A stretch of 64,000 bases of DNA. Source: Glandiceps talaboti. Its lineage: Eukaryota > Hemichordata > Enteropneusta > Spengelidae. Below are positions 25,891 through 38,635 of this stretch, in pieces. The stretch's first letter is position 1; each line of letters starts with the position of its first letter. Where the stretch lies: the NCBI RefSeq assembly GCF_964340395.1, contig NC_135559.1:24446494-24510493 (forward strand), written 5' to 3'. Below the pieces are notes generated by a model that was not told the DNA's origin, did no database searches, and saw nothing but the letters and a program-made list of their open reading frames with translations. The translations under genes and the position numbers were made by a program.

Positions 25891-26021
25891 ACGCCCTCCC
25901 AGTCCATAATGGACTCAAGCAAACTTTGCACTCCATAATGGGCTCGGCTGTCGCCTCGCCCATTATGTCGTTCAAAGTTTGCTTTTGTCTATTATGGGCT
26001 GGGAGGGCGTACATTATTGTT
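25880..26021. repeat. 142-bp palindrome
   Basis: AACAATAATGTACGCCCTCC at 25880 pairs with its complement ending at 26021. The arms of about 65 bp have a few mismatches around a GC-rich loop (TCGGCTGTCGCCTC). One arm occurs a third time at 27389-27444. Confidence 0.85.
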
Positions 26022-27444
26022 TATGTAATGAAATAAGTGTGTTTGTCAACACCTGCATGCAGAGATTGAATATATTAAAGTATATATATATGCATACATG
26101 GCCCAACCCACCGCTTAATGTAATCTCAATGGAATGTCCGGTCTGAAAATGACATTTGCTAGACTGATCGGGCAAGCCCTCACTGCGAACTTCGTTTGCT
26201 TATAGTACCGAAAGAAAGCCCAAACGTCTAGCAGCAAGACTATAAAGTAATAGCTTAATTTGATGGTCTATTCATAGAGACTATGATTGAAGTTGTTTAG
26301 TTAAGGAGTATTTAATAGTGATTTTTACAACAAATATGGCTGCCATTCAGTTACCAGATTTAAACTGAATGCCTCTCATAAGGGAATCACTAATTATGCA
26401 AATAACTCATTAAACTAAAAAAAACCTATGGTAACAGGCTTTTTTTTTGACAAGCATGCTTTCTTAGGTTAATGTATGTAAGAGTGTATGATACTGCTTA
26501 ATTACTGAATATCGTTCATTATTCAAAATAATCATTAAAGGTAAAAGTTGTAGCAACAAACTTCATAGGACAGGTACGTATTATTATGGTTGATATATGT
26601 ATCATATTATATGAAATTTGAAGCTTGCATTTTTAAGATACAACATAGTTACCTAAAATCATTAATTATGCAAATTATTCATTAACACTGTAAGGTACAT
26701 CAACTAACTTTATAGGACATACATAATTTGTTATGGTTAATGTATGTACTCAATTGTATTGAAATTGAAGTATGTATTCTTAAGATATAGCCTAATTACC
26801 AAAAATCATTAATTATGCAAATTATTCATTAACACTGTAAGGTACATCAACAAACTTGATAGGACATATGTGTTTGCTTATGGTTAACGTATGTACTAAA
26901 TTATGTTGAATTTGAAGTATGCATTCTTAAGATATAGCCTAATTACCAAAAATAATTAATTATGCAAATAATTCATTAACGCTGTAAGGTACATCAACGA
27001 ATTTTATAGGACAAATGTATGTTGTTATGTTTAACGAATATACTAAATTATATTGAAATTGAAGTATGCACTCTTAAGATATTGCGTAATTAGTTGATTT
27101 CATCTGGCTCAAAACCCTAATCAGGTCTAGCCATTACCCTAAGATTATATATTCCAAATTTCATTACAATTGAGCCAGCTGATTTTTAGAAAATGATGAC
27201 ACAGACACAGACAGACATTCCCCTTTTAATACCTTCCGTACCCTTACGGGAGGTAAAAATGTCATTTTCAGACCGGACATTCCATTGAGATTACATTAAG
27301 CGGTGGGTTGGGCCATGTATGCATATATATATACTTTAATATATTCAATCTCTGCATGCAGGTGTTGACAAACACACTTATTTCATTACATAAACAATAA
27401 TGTACGCCCTCCCAGCCCATAATAGACAAAAGCAAACTTTGAAC
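25970..27444. mobile_element. Composite element with near-identical 187-bp inverted arms
   Basis: 25970-26156 and 27258-27444 are almost perfect reverse complements of each other. They include the ATTCCATTGAGATTACATTA stretch, the TATATATATGCATACATGGC block and the GTACGCCCTCCCAGCCCATA end. The interior (26157-27257) holds a 122-bp core array and a terminal hairpin. The low divergence of the arms suggests recent formation or gene conversion. Confidence 0.8.
26390..27255 (+). repeat. 122-bp core array with (CAGA) tail and terminal hairpin
   Basis: About five units share ATCATTAATTATGCAAATTA, AAGGTACATCAAC, TATAGGACA and TTAAGATATAGCCTAATTAC. The array ends in GACACAGACACAGACAGACA (27200) and then CCTTCCGTACCCTTACGGGAGG-type text at 27232-27253 that can fold into a hairpin. 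An inverted copy with the same parts is at 61950-62860. The layout resembles non-autonomous Helentron or 'pearl'-type elements of invertebrates; that is inference. Confidence 0.8.
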
Positions 27445-28165
27445 ACCAAAAAGAATGTTTGTGTATAGTTCTTTTCTTCACTATTACTTGTAAACATGAT
27501 TTAAAAGAAATTGGCAATATGTAAAATACTACAATGTGATAGGCAGGAATTGGATTGATTTTGATTATTAGCCTGAAAGTCGAGGTCTAGGTCAAAGGTC
27601 AAGGTCTCCAAAGAAAGTTTGCATCTGATAATATGAGGGCAGAATCTTGAATGGAGTCTTATGTATTACAGTTTTTGAGTTAATAAATAATGATTTTTAA
27701 CTACAAATATGGCTGCCGTTCAGTAAAAATGATATGAGCAACAAGAAAATGCTTGTGTATTGTTCCTTTCTTCACTATTACTTGTAAACATGATTCAAAA
27801 GAAATTGGCAGTATGTAAACACTACAATGTGTCTGCTGTGATAGGCAAGAATTGGCTTGATTTTGATAATTGACTCTGAATGTCAAAGTCAATGTCAGAG
27901 ATCAAGGTCTCAAAAGATAGCTCACATCTGATATTATGGTGGTAGACACTGGAATGGAGTGTCTGTGTATTATAGTTTTTTAGTTATGCAGTAAAAGTTG
28001 ATTTTTAACTACAAATATGACTGCCATTTGGTCAGGTTTGCATACATCATAAAACAAAGTGATGTGCATATGTCACCTTTGTGCCAGGTTTGAAAGAAAT
28101 CAGAAATTGCATGTCTGAGAAATGATGTATTACAGACGGATACATGGAGCCCATTGTAATAGTTC
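27445..28165 (+). repeat. AGGTCA-type dispersed repeat, tandem copies
   Basis: Successive copies with ACAAATATGGCTGCCGTTCA at 27702 and ACAAATATGACTGCCATTTG at 28010, and a perfect AGGTCAAAGGTCA at 27589-27601. The minus-strand frames at 27701-28253 are repeat artefacts. Confidence 0.75.
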
Positions 28166-28477
28166 CCCTTTGGGTGACTAATAAAACTGTTTTGTTTGAA
28201 TTGTGCCACATTCCATGGTGTATAGGAAATTCTACTGACAACTCTATCAACATAACATCAAATCATATACATTTGATTTATTTATTAATTAAGAGAGTCC
28301 AGTGATAAATACATACAATCAGGCAAAAATAAAACATATTGCACAAACCAGATACTGAAAGACATTAAAATATTTAACATAAAAGTGAATTGTTTGTAAA
28401 AAAATAGCGCCAATGGCATTGTAGCACAAGTGTAAAGTTTTTTAAAATGTTTATCTACATGCCACAATGTTATGTAC

Positions 28478-28740
28478 AGGTGTGGGGCAAATGGTTAGAG
28501 TGGCTGGCTTTGAATCTGCAGATTGCAGGTTCGAGCCTGGTCGCTGCCATTTGTTTCTGAATGGCTAAAATCCCTTGGCAAGATTTGAACCATGATTGTG
28601 CCTCAGATAACCCACCTGTATAATTGGGTACCTGGTAAAATAGATTTAGGTCTTTGCTAGGGATAATAATAATAAGACCCTCAGGAAAAAGGGGCATTAT
28701 ATCCATGACGCTATCAAGTCTAAATAGCTTTTATTATTTT
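28478..28740 (+). mobile_element. tRNA-derived SINE
   Basis: The head looks like a tRNA gene. TGGTTAGAGTGG (28491-28502) fits the pol III A box and GGTTCGAGCC (28529-28538) the B box, spaced as in a tRNA. The body follows (a GATTTGAACC block, then CCCACCTGTATAATTGGGTA near 28610) and an A/T-rich 3' end with (AAT)n at 28665. The tRNA part is not foldable into a complete cloverleaf with a normal acceptor stem, so it is a SINE rather than a tRNA gene. Family unnamed. Confidence 0.8.
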
Positions 28741-28892
28741 TATTTTTACAACTGAAGGGGCTTAATATTATATAATAATAAAAATCAGAGTTAAAAGGAA
28801 TCTGGCAAATGTATGACAATGAATGTTAAAATCCTCAGCTGAAAATAATGAAACCAATACGTTTGCTAAACTGATAATGCGCCCAAGAAAAC

Positions 28893-29404
28893 AATGATAC
28901 AATTTTTTTTTTTTTTTTTTTAGATTTTTTTTAAAATATTTTTTTTGTGCTGGAATTGCTCCCAGCGATTTTGTCATGACAAATACACACAAATACACAC
29001 AATTCTATAGAGATCCATTTAGGTTTGGCACTATGTGCCAGGGTTATATTGCACGCTCTATATCACATTGCTGTGAAACTGTCTAGGCTTTCCCAGTCAG
29101 TCCACAGGCTATCCCGGAGTCACCCAGGCCTGGCAAACATAGCACCTGCAGGCTCCGTGTGAGTAATCGTCCCCAACTTTTTGAGTCATTACTCCAGGAG
29201 TCCCCCCAAATTCTCACTTGTCTTGTGGGTGAGACACGGCTGAGTGATACAGCCAACCCATCGAGTCTGTAGAACACTCATCCTGGGTTTGGGTCGGTCA
29301 CAGAAAAATCCCCTGTTTCCAGTGGGATTCAAACCCGTGACCTCCCGACTGCTAAACATGTGTGCTAACCACTACGCTACAGGGAGCCGGTAATGATACA
29401 ATTT
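28893..29404 (-). mobile_element. tRNA-derived SINE, minus strand, with 13-bp target duplication
   Basis: AATGATACAATTT at 28893-28905 and at 29392-29404 bounds the insert. Read on the minus strand from 29391, it starts CCGGCTCCCTGTAGCGTAGT, with A box TAGCGTAGTGGTTAGC and B box GGGTTTGAATCCC, then a body of about 350 bp, and ends in a poly-A tail (the T runs at 28906-28945). This is a complete, fairly young SINE unrelated in body to the one at 28478. Confidence 0.88.
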
Positions 29405-30419
29405 AATTTATATTGTTTTTACACATTTTTATAGGTTTTCTTTTTAATTATTGTTTTAATTTAAAATTGATGGTTGGTTGGATTTCCTATATTACACAAT
29501 CACCTCTTTTGTTGTAACAAAATTTAATCAATGACGCATGTATGGTTAGGAATTTGATTCTTATATGGAGTTAGTTTCAAAATATTACCTGAATTGTCAC
29601 ATACACTCATATTTTCAAATTAGGAGTTGTTCTATGCATACTATGTATTTGAACATATGCACACTGAAGTATTTGACTTTGATAGAAGAATGCACATATG
29701 TACACTGAAGTATTTGACTTTGAAGAATGTACATATGAAGTATTTGACTTTGATAGAAGAATGTTTGTATGTCAGTACCATCCCTGTAACCTAGCAATCA
29801 CTGCATAAGTGCTATATTGTAATTAATTGTTATCACTGCACTGTAGTGAAACATTTTGAGTTCTTTAATCGACAAGACCATACAGTAAAATCAGAATCTA
29901 CTTAATTCAGATATGTAGACTGTTTGATTAATCTTTGGGGCATATTTATTGTAATGACTAGATCTAGACTTGAAATACTATCCACAAATCAACCTTTCCT
30001 TGTATCCCAATCTGAAAGTTGAGATGAAAACACTTTGGGTTAATATCTACAGCTACAATATAACGTGGAGCACAATATCAACACATAGATAGGTTAAATG
30101 TTTCTATAAAAATATTGGATGATTTGGTGTATTTCATTTTAAGACTTGTCACAATTGTGTAATTAAATGATTGAAATTCCAAGTAAATTAAATTTATTAA
30201 TTGAAGCATATCACTTTTATTATTTAACTTATGATTTTAAAATGAGATATTCAGAAAATAATACACATCACTTTATCATGTAACTTATGACTTTAAAAAT
30301 TATAGATGTTCAGAAAACAGTACATCTTAATACAAAAATACCACCAATGATGCTGTAGCACAACTGTGGGAGTAGGCATACTTGTATACATATTTTGAAT
30401 TTATTCACTTACCTACCCA
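29405..30419. other. No gene seen; small tandem repeat
   Basis: 29640-29770 holds three copies of a unit of about 40 bp (ACACTGAAGTATTTGACTTT). The remainder is AT-rich without coding signal. Confidence 0.5.
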
Positions 30420-31290
30420 TCCCTGTTATCTTTGAAATATGCATCATCATTTCACTGTTGCTAAGGGCGTGGTCATAGCTTCAACAACAACTGCACAATA
30501 ACATCTCCAGAAAACTCCCCACAAAGTTTCAAGCCATTCACCATGCACTTTCAAGATATGTTTTTAAACCAAAATTTACATTTTTTAGACCTAATTTGCA
30601 TATTGTGATGGGATCATTACGTTATAAATACAGCTTCATCTACACATCCCCAGATGCATCCCCATTAAATTCCTGCCCAATCTGCTCAGTAGTTTTGGAA
30701 TTATAGATTTTTGACCAAAAATGCACATTTTTAGATCTAATTTGCATATAACCGATGGGATCATCACTGATGTCATGAATAATTCTTAACAAAAACACCT
30801 CTAACAATGTTCCAACTAAATTTTAGCCTAATCTGCTCTGTGGCTTTTGAATGAAAGATTTTTGACCACACAGACACATTTTTAGTCCTAATTTGCATAT
30901 CAGTGATGGAATCATCATGTCATGAACAATTCTTAATATAAACACCTATAGGAATGTTCCCACCAAATTTCAGACCGATCTGCCAGTTTTTGAGTTTAAG
31001 TTTTTTGACCAAAATTCATATTTTTTTTACCCAACTCACACACGGATATGGTAAGATCATTTTGATTTGAAAAATGTCTCGTCTCAACTGAACACCCAAG
31101 GTAATACATCTCCCAAATATCATGACAATTGGTCTGGCAGTTTTGATGTTCAAACCCCCCCCCCCCCCCCCCCCCCCCACCACCACACACACACACACAC
31201 ATCCACACAGACAGAGAGACACAGGCAGACAGACAGACACTTTGTCATGCCTACAGCACTACTGAACCTTATTAGTTCAGTCGTACTAAT
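30420..31290 (+). repeat. 120-bp core array, poly-C and (CA)n/(CAGA)n tail
   Basis: Degenerate units repeat TTTAGACCTAATTTGCATAT and GATGGGATCATCAC-like text, then AATTTCAGACCGATCTGCC. The tail is a 24-C run (31155-31178), (CA)n to 31202, (CAGA)n, and CTACAGCACTACTGAACCTT at 31251. The same end (AGCACTACTGAACCTTAG) closes the array at 38330. Frames over the C/G runs are artefacts. Confidence 0.8.
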
Positions 31291-31296
31291 CACTCA

Positions 31297-32122
31297 CCCA
31301 GATCCCTACACATGATAATTAGACTACTCAGGAGGTAGCATTCTACCATAGACCCTACAGATCCATACACATGATAATTAGACTACTCAGGAGGTAGCAT
31401 TCTACCATAGACCCTACAGATCCATACACATGATAATTAGACTACTCAGGGGGTAGCATTCTACCATAGACCCTACAGATCCATACACATGATAATTAGA
31501 CTACTCAGGAGGTAGCATTCTACCATAGACCCTACAGATCCATACACATGATAATTAGACTACTCAGGAGGTAGCATTCTACCATAGACCCTACAGATCC
31601 ATACACATGATAATTAGACTACTCAGGGGGTAGCATTCTACCATAGACCTAGTCTTGCTGCTAGACGTTCGGGCTTTCTTTCGATGCTATAACTATAAGC
31701 GAATGAAGTTCGCATGTGAGGGCCTGCCTGAACAATGTTCCATCCTCGATAGCGTTGTTCGACTGTGTGTCGTATTTTATCGGAAGAACATCCGAGGGCT
31801 AGCTGATAGACTACCATAGACCCTACAGATCCATACACATGATAATTAGACTACTCAGGATGTAGCATTCTACCATAGACCCTACAGATCCATACACATG
31901 ATAATTAGACTACTCAGGAGGTAGCATTCTACCATAGACCCTACAGATCCATACACATGATAATTAGACTACTCAGGAGGTAGCATTCTACCATAGACCC
32001 TACAGATCCATACACATGATAATTAGACTACTCAGGAGGTAGCATTCTACCATAGACCCTACAGATCCATACACATGATAATTAGACTACTCAGGAGGTA
32101 GCATTCTACCATAGACCCTACA
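31297..32122 (+). repeat. 59-bp minisatellite interrupted by a MITE
   Basis: The unit starts GATCCATACACATGATAATT and includes TACTCAGGAGGTAGCATTCT. The constant 59-bp period is visible at 31322, 31381 and onward. About eleven units are nearly identical apart from GGAGG/GGGGG/GGATG variants. The array is split by the element at 31653-31813. Confidence 0.95.
31653..31813. mobile_element. 161-bp MITE with 9-bp target duplication
   Basis: It begins TAGTCTTGCTGCTAG and ends CTAGCTGATAGACTA, imperfect complements. The 9-mer CCATAGACC stands on both sides (31644-31652, 31814-31822). Neighbouring minisatellite units contain a single CCATAGACC, so they show the exact empty site. Part of the element is homologous to 26165-26245 in inverted orientation. 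A 9-bp duplication and TAG termini link it to the elements at 7791 and 40484. Confidence 0.9.
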
Positions 32123-34690
32123 TAAAACTATGATTCTACACAACTACCCATCCAATGCTGACGCTTCATATACCCTTTTAGACTTGGTGAAATGAAATTC
32201 CATTGGTTGTAATGTTTGCCATCACTAAGCATAATGCCTGTGCATGCCTCTGATTGGATGGTTGTCGTACCTAATTGAAGTGTTGAATATTCTTGACTCT
32301 ATATATAGCTTTTGCCAGAGTGATTATCTGAATATAGAGATGGAGACAGTAGTTTACCTTTCCTTCAGTATAACCACAGACAAGTAAGAACAGATTGGTC
32401 ACAAACCTCCTCTCATTGTTCAATCATAGCCTCGGGTAAACATTACTCTATAGTCATGGATATAACTTTCCAACCTGTGAATCTGCCTGAATTCAATTAT
32501 AGTCTCGCATAAATCAACAAACCACATGATACTATGCGATATTTCGATGGGAATGTTTGCTATCCTACTGACAGAATCATCAAATGTAATAGATGACTTA
32601 CAATATTGGCACTTGAACTCTCATGCGAACTTGAAGCCGACTCACATCAAATATTGTTGACATGTAAACACACCATCTCGTGTTGTCGACCGACACTATA
32701 TACATAAACATGTGTTTGGCATGATGCAGATAATTTTCCAGGTCACAGTAGACACAACACTATTGCAACAAACATTAGTGTTGCGTCTTTTTATGTTGAT
32801 TGCAACAGGGGTACATGCATGTTTTGAATCAAAATAAAAACAATCAACTCTCAGTACCATGCTGGAAAGCAAAACATACAATAAGACGACGAATTGTCTT
32901 CCAAGGAAAATTACAATCATACTGACGATATTTTATGATGTGAAGCTAGCTTGCCTTCTTAGTTAAAACATCATTTTCAAAGCATTTTTTATGTTTTCCA
33001 TTGTATAGTTTCACTTTGATCATGGCCACACTTTTACCGCTGTAGGGTCGGTGGGAACTCCGCTCCGGTAAATTGATAGAGGAATCCATTAACAGCTTGT
33101 GTGTTCATTTTGACATGGGTGATGAATGCATAGACCCTCATGTAAACGTTGGAAATGTTACGAATATTGAATAAAGTATGTACTTTTCTGACAAAAATCC
33201 CAGTGGGTAGGACGAAAATCCCAGAGTGTAACTTACTATAGAGCCATAGAACACAACTTGTCAGAATTTGTCGTACAGTGTGTAACAAATTCCATAATTC
33301 TGCATTTTTAAATCAAATATGTTCATAATATATATTATTCATAATTTTGACCATCCCAAACAAGCAAGTTTTACAAGGCAATAACTCGGCTAAATCTCGC
33401 TCGATTTTCAAGCTGTTTCCGCAGAAATTGTTGGCTTCCGGTTGAAAGTAACGCTATCGGACCTTTGCCCTTACTGATGATGTGGTGCTGTTTAAACACC
33501 AAAACATGGACAGTACCTGAAGAGGGCCTTCGGTAGCTTTCAGTGTAACATTGAAAGTGCTAGAGACCCTTGTAGCATACCCAAATCAAGGATCAAGCTG
33601 TTAATCCCCAGATTAACACCTCAAACAATAGCCATTACCAATCTGTCTTCTTACTTGTCTGTGGTATAACCGACAGCATGTCAACATGGACTTTGAGAAA
33701 AATATATTGTAAGATTTGAAATAAGTGCATTTGTGATAACAACTTTTTTTAACAACAAGAGCAGAGGTAGGTAGGCTTACATGCTTTGTGATGACACCTT
33801 CACTTTCTGCCAAGTTACTATCAGACTATTTATCAGTAACTATCAGGGTTTTTCAGTTATGTGTACACTAGAATTGTCATGACTTGAAACTATTCCCTTC
33901 TGATTTTGCAAACATTTCTATTTCTATGAAGTATCTTGAAAACAAGGAAAGACCATATTATCATCACAATCATCCATATGGTGTGGTTATAAACAAACAC
34001 ATAGTAATATTATAGACAATGCAAAGAACCATGTGTTGTTTACATTTTGATGTTTATAAGCTCAGACCCCTATAGTAAATAGCAGTCTGAGGTAATAGTA
34101 AGTGGTATTGGTAAAGCCAAAGAAAAAACATAAAATACTAGTCCTACGAAAGGTAATGCATTTGGAAACCACAACACTATATCCATTTGACATACTAAGA
34201 TAAACAGTATGCACACATTACTTTGTCTCAAAGTAATAGTGTGACCTTTGAACTCAACTTTACATTAATATATGCAGGCAGTAATATATTCTAACAACAA
34301 AGGGCAAGAATGCAACTTGAACTGGTATTGTGATCTTTGTACACTACTTACATCAACTTGAAATCATTATCTTTCAACAGCATTGAATTATTAGTATCTT
34401 GAAATTGTTGTCTTTGTTTCAACTCTATGTTTACAATAATACATTTCACGCAAAGTTCCTAAAAACCAAGGTATTGCTCTTCTACTTTTTCAAATTCTGT
34501 TAAACTGTTATAATTTGACCAAATAACAAGGAACACAAAATATGCATGCAGTAGATTACATTGTAATTCGTTTCCTACTTATCATTTGCTGCATCCCTAC
34601 ATCATGTCTCATGCCATAATTATGGTAGTACAAACACATTACATTACAATTTGTTTTTTGCCCTAGTAATTATTGCTTGCTGCATTTAGG
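32123..34690. other. No gene recognised; one 30-bp inverted repeat
   Basis: Largely single-copy-looking AT-rich sequence. ACCACAGACAAGTAAGAA at about 32368 recurs inverted near 33650, with about 30 bp matched in all, possibly bounding a 1.3 kb element. A TATA-like CTATATATAG is at 32300. None of the short frames on either strand resembles a known protein, and no exon chain is apparent. Confidence 0.4.
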
Positions 34691-35122
34691 GAGTCGTTAT
34701 TATTTACGACCGGGGTGGGTGGGTAGGTTGTCGAAGGAATTTAGGAGGGGGGTCACTCAAAAACTGGGGAGTGAAAGGGGGGCAGGGTGTTACCCCAAAA
34801 ATGGGGAGTGAAGGGGGGGGGGGGAAGGGGCTACTCAAAATTTTACTTGTTAAAATAGCACCTGAAAGCATTCTTTTAGTCCTAGAAATTCAAAAAGCTC
34901 CGGAACGGGAGGGGGGAAACCCCCTCCTGTACTCACCCCCACTTGGCTCCCTCAAACTTTGATTCAACTAATACCACCTAATTTCAAATTTTACCTATGG
35001 TACTACTTTGGGAAAAAGCTGCATTCATTGTTACCCCTTCCTCTTGAAATATGCTACATCCATAATGTTATAAGGAAATTCAAATTGAAAATAAAATTTT
35101 TAATATTGTATGTCTGTATGTA

Positions 35123-35153
<31 letters not shown>

Positions 35154-35400
35154 TGTATGTACATGACGGTACATACACGTATGTATGCATAAAATTATGT
35201 ATACATGTGTGTGCATGTGGTGTTTCGATGGAACACTCAACCTCAATTTGTATAATGTTTGTAACACCATTAACAGTTAATGAGCTATGATGAATTTTTT
35301 GTGTCGGGGGGGGGGGGGGGGGGTCACTCAAATTTTGTGGATTTTTGAAGCAATTCTTCTGAAACCCCCCCCCCCCCCCCACACACACACACACCAGGTT
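34690..35400. repeat. G-rich dispersed repeat, (GTAT)n and C/G-run low complexity
   Basis: 34710-34960 has GGGG-rich blocks with CACTCAAAA and ends in CCCCCTCCTG. (GTAT)n lies at 35125-35162. A G run is at 35306-35323 and a C run followed by (AC)n at 35365-35393. The frames across these runs are artefacts. Confidence 0.8.
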
Positions 35401-35714
35401 GTAAATAATGACGGCTCTCTTACATCACGTTTCATGGCATATCTAGTACATTCTTGTCATCATTTTCTGAGTGTTTGTATTTGGTAGAGTGACTGCAATC
35501 TTATACTAATCTGAAGCAAACTGTTGCACATGACGACAATTGAGAAAGACATGTAGAATTTAAGAAATAAGAAATCTGAGTTACTGAGATACAGAAACTG
35601 CCATAGACATAAATCATTTACATACATTTACATACCCTGTTTATATACTGCAATTTTGATAGGTTATAAAAGAACCATATCAACTTTGTGTGGTTCAAAA
35701 AGAAGTTTCAACTT

Positions 35715-36205
35715 CAACATTTGTATTGGCACCTTTTTATATCATGGTGTTTATGTTTCTATAATATTTGTATTGGAGCCTTTTTATATGGTGTTTATGT
35801 TTCTATAATATTTGATAATACATTAAAGTGACACAATTCTTGACAGTATTTGTATTGGAGCCTTTTTATATCATGGTGTTTATGTTTCTATAATATTTGT
35901 ATTGGAGCCTTTTTATATCATGGTGTTTATGTTTCTATAATATTTGTATTGGAGCCTTTTTATATAATGGTGTTTATGTTTCTATAATATTTGATAATAC
36001 ATTAAAGTGACACAATTCTTGACAGTATTTGTATTGGAGCCTTTTTATATCATGGTGTTTATGTTTCTATAATATTTGATAATACATTAAAGTGACACAA
36101 TTCTTGACAGTATTTGTATTGGAGCCTTTTTATATGGACATTGGTGTTTATGTTTCTATAATATTTGATAATACATTAAAGTGACACAATTCTTGACAGT
36201 ATTTG
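35715..36205 (+). repeat. Composite tandem repeat with two alternating modules
   Basis: Module A (TATTTGTATTGGAGCCTTTT, then ATGGTGTTTATGTTTCTATA) alternates irregularly with module B (TTTGATAATACATTAAAGTG, then ACAATTCTTGACAG). The order is A A B A A A B A B A B, so the copies arose by duplications of different lengths. Confidence 0.9.
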
Positions 36206-37739
36206 TTTGATGCCTTCTTTCTAATGCATGCTTAATAATGCTTTGCTATTTTGGCAGAATAACTAAAGTTCAGTTATGTACTAAAATCATTTATCAATGT
36301 TTATGAACTCTCTGAATGGTAGTTCTACTAGTAACTGATAACCATACAACAACCAATTTAGTCTAAAATGAAATACTATGAGTTGCATTTTACATACAAA
36401 ATAAAATGTGTTCATATGCATTGTCGACATTTTGAGATGAGAGATGATTTTGTATTTTTACTTTCTGTAACTACACATGGTATATTGTCTTATGCTGCCT
36501 CTCAACTCTTTAGGTACGTCATTAGCTGAGATACAAAGGCACAGTTATCCCTGTTGTCACAGATTTAGAAATGAAGATAGTTCTTGGTGTATATGATAAA
36601 CTACTGCATTAACTTCATTATAAGTCATTAACAGAAAATACCAGTAATAATTTTTGTACATTGTATCTATCATAAGCAACTTGTTTTTTTTTATGAAACT
36701 AATTCTGTATATGATTAAGAGATGAATAATACAGAATGTTTCTGATCTTTAACACTTCTACAATTGCAATCAATGTTCATTTCATTGTTTGGTTTCATAT
36801 CAATTGTCCATGCAATTTGGTAACAGGAGACACAGTGGGCTGGGTATTCATGGATAAAGTCAGTTATCAATTGATATCACACTGCAGCTTATTCACTAGA
36901 TATGATAGAAACTTACTCCATGGGAAATGTTTGAAGACTATTACAAATGTGCATCACAATGACATTGACCAAAGCAAGATATGGGAACTTATTTCATTAA
37001 TGTACAAAATTGACATACAGATTTGATCATAGATGACATTGGATATTCTAATATGACATCTTTATCATGTCAATAATTTGTCCCTTGTAATTATACATGG
37101 GACAATCACTTTATTTTAACTATTATATTATGTAAAATGTAGGAGGGGCTAATATTCATATTTAGCCAAAATTGACAAATATGAGTTTGTGTCATCAAAT
37201 TAATATGCATTCATAGCAAAAGATGATCTGACAATAATATTTACAAACATATCTGACTCTTAAATAAGAAGCCTACATAAATACTTAATAATATGATATA
37301 TATATATAGCAGACAAAAAACAACATCTCATCATTAGTTCAAATTTACTAAACTTCTGAAAGAACAAACATATTGCAATTTCTACCCCCTGAACCTATCT
37401 TATCACAAATATTTACATTTCACATAAAAAATCTAACATTTTCAACTGTTATTATACAAATTGGGGTTACATGTATATCATAGGACATGCCTTATTCTAA
37501 TCATTAAGATATTCAAGACATTGTAAACTCTGGATTGAATGGACCGAGAGTCTCTTCTGTTATACTTTAAAAGATTCCCAATATAGTTATCAAATAAAAT
37601 ATTGAGATGTTAATAATAATTCAGAAAAATATCACCAATGGCATGGTAGCACAACTGTACAGTTTTTAAAAATGTATATCCACATGCTGCTGATCCATGC
37701 TAGGTATAGGTGTTCATTTGCTGAATGATTATCCAATTA
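36206..37739. other. No gene recognised
   Basis: AT-rich sequence. A 96-codon frame at 36736-37026 has no family resemblance and no flanking splice or start support. Confidence 0.4.
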
Positions 37740-38259
37740 CCTATCCAGCCTGTTGTTGTCTTTGCATTATACACGATTATGTAGCTGTTGCTATGGGTGT
37801 GGTCGTGTTGCTAGGCATATTTGCATACATTTTTTGAAATGTTTATTCATTTGCCTATCCAGCCTTGTTGTTATCTTGCAATATGCGAGATCATTTGGCT
37901 GTTGCTATGAGTGTGGTCATGTTGCTAGACATATTTGCATACATGTTTTGAATGTTCATTCACAGTATTAAAGCTTGTCTACAAATCCCTGATGTTGTCT
38001 TTGTGATATACATCATCGGTTGGCTGTTGCTATGGGCGTGGTTTGCATATTACTGATAGAATCACCATGTCATGAACAAATCTTAATCTACACACCCCCA
38101 ATAACATTCCCATCAAATTTCAGACCAATCTGCCTAAATCACACGTGTTATGCGATCATTTTGCTTTGAACGATTTTCCAACTAGCCACCAAAAGTAATG
38201 TCCCCACCAAATACCAAGGCAATCGGTCAGGCGGTTTTTGAATTTAAGTCAGCGGACAC

Positions 38260-38294
<35 letters not shown>

Positions 38295-38340
38295 CTGCCT
38301 CATGGCTATAGCACTACTGAACCTTAGTTCCTTTGTGCTA
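37740..38340 (+). repeat. 112-bp tandem units and (CAGA)n-tailed array end
   Basis: 37740-37965 holds two to three copies of a GCTGTTGCTATGGGTGTGGT / TTGCTAGGCATATTTGCATA unit. 37966-38330 continues with the ATTTCAGACCAATCTGCC core, (CAGA)n at 38261-38292, and the closing CACTACTGAACCTTAG shared with 31260. Confidence 0.8.
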
Positions 38341-38629
38341 AAAAACTTTTTTTGTCAAACAATTCTGGTTCAATGAATAAAGTATTGAAAAACTTACTAG
38401 AATCTCATTCAAATGAAACAATAGTGAAGCTACACTTTTTAAAATGCATGTTACTTTCTGTAATTTGTCCACATCTTTCATCAAATAAAAGATCCTATAA
38501 GTTAACAGATGGTAAGTTTACTCTTCAAATAGTGACCATTCATTCTGATGACAAGGTGTTCCAACTGTTACATAAATTAAGGTCTTATAAAGTAGCTTGT
38601 ATATATTCAAAGCATAATTCCAAAATGAC

Positions 38630-38635
38630 TTTATT
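38630..38635 (-). terminator. Candidate polyadenylation signal of the TIR receptor gene
   Basis: AATAAA on the minus strand, about 200 nt past the stop codon at 38838. This is the first canonical signal downstream, so a 3' UTR of about 220-240 nt is plausible. The reading frames overlapping it on both strands (38352-38770) would then be UTR coincidence. Confidence 0.45.

Noticed and set aside
28478-28545. tRNA gene
   Set aside because: A and B boxes are present, but the sequence continues into a SINE body and lacks a proper acceptor stem.
32360-33675. 1.3 kb transposon bounded by a 30-bp inverted repeat
   Set aside because: No target duplication and no coding remnant inside; noted only as an inverted repeat.
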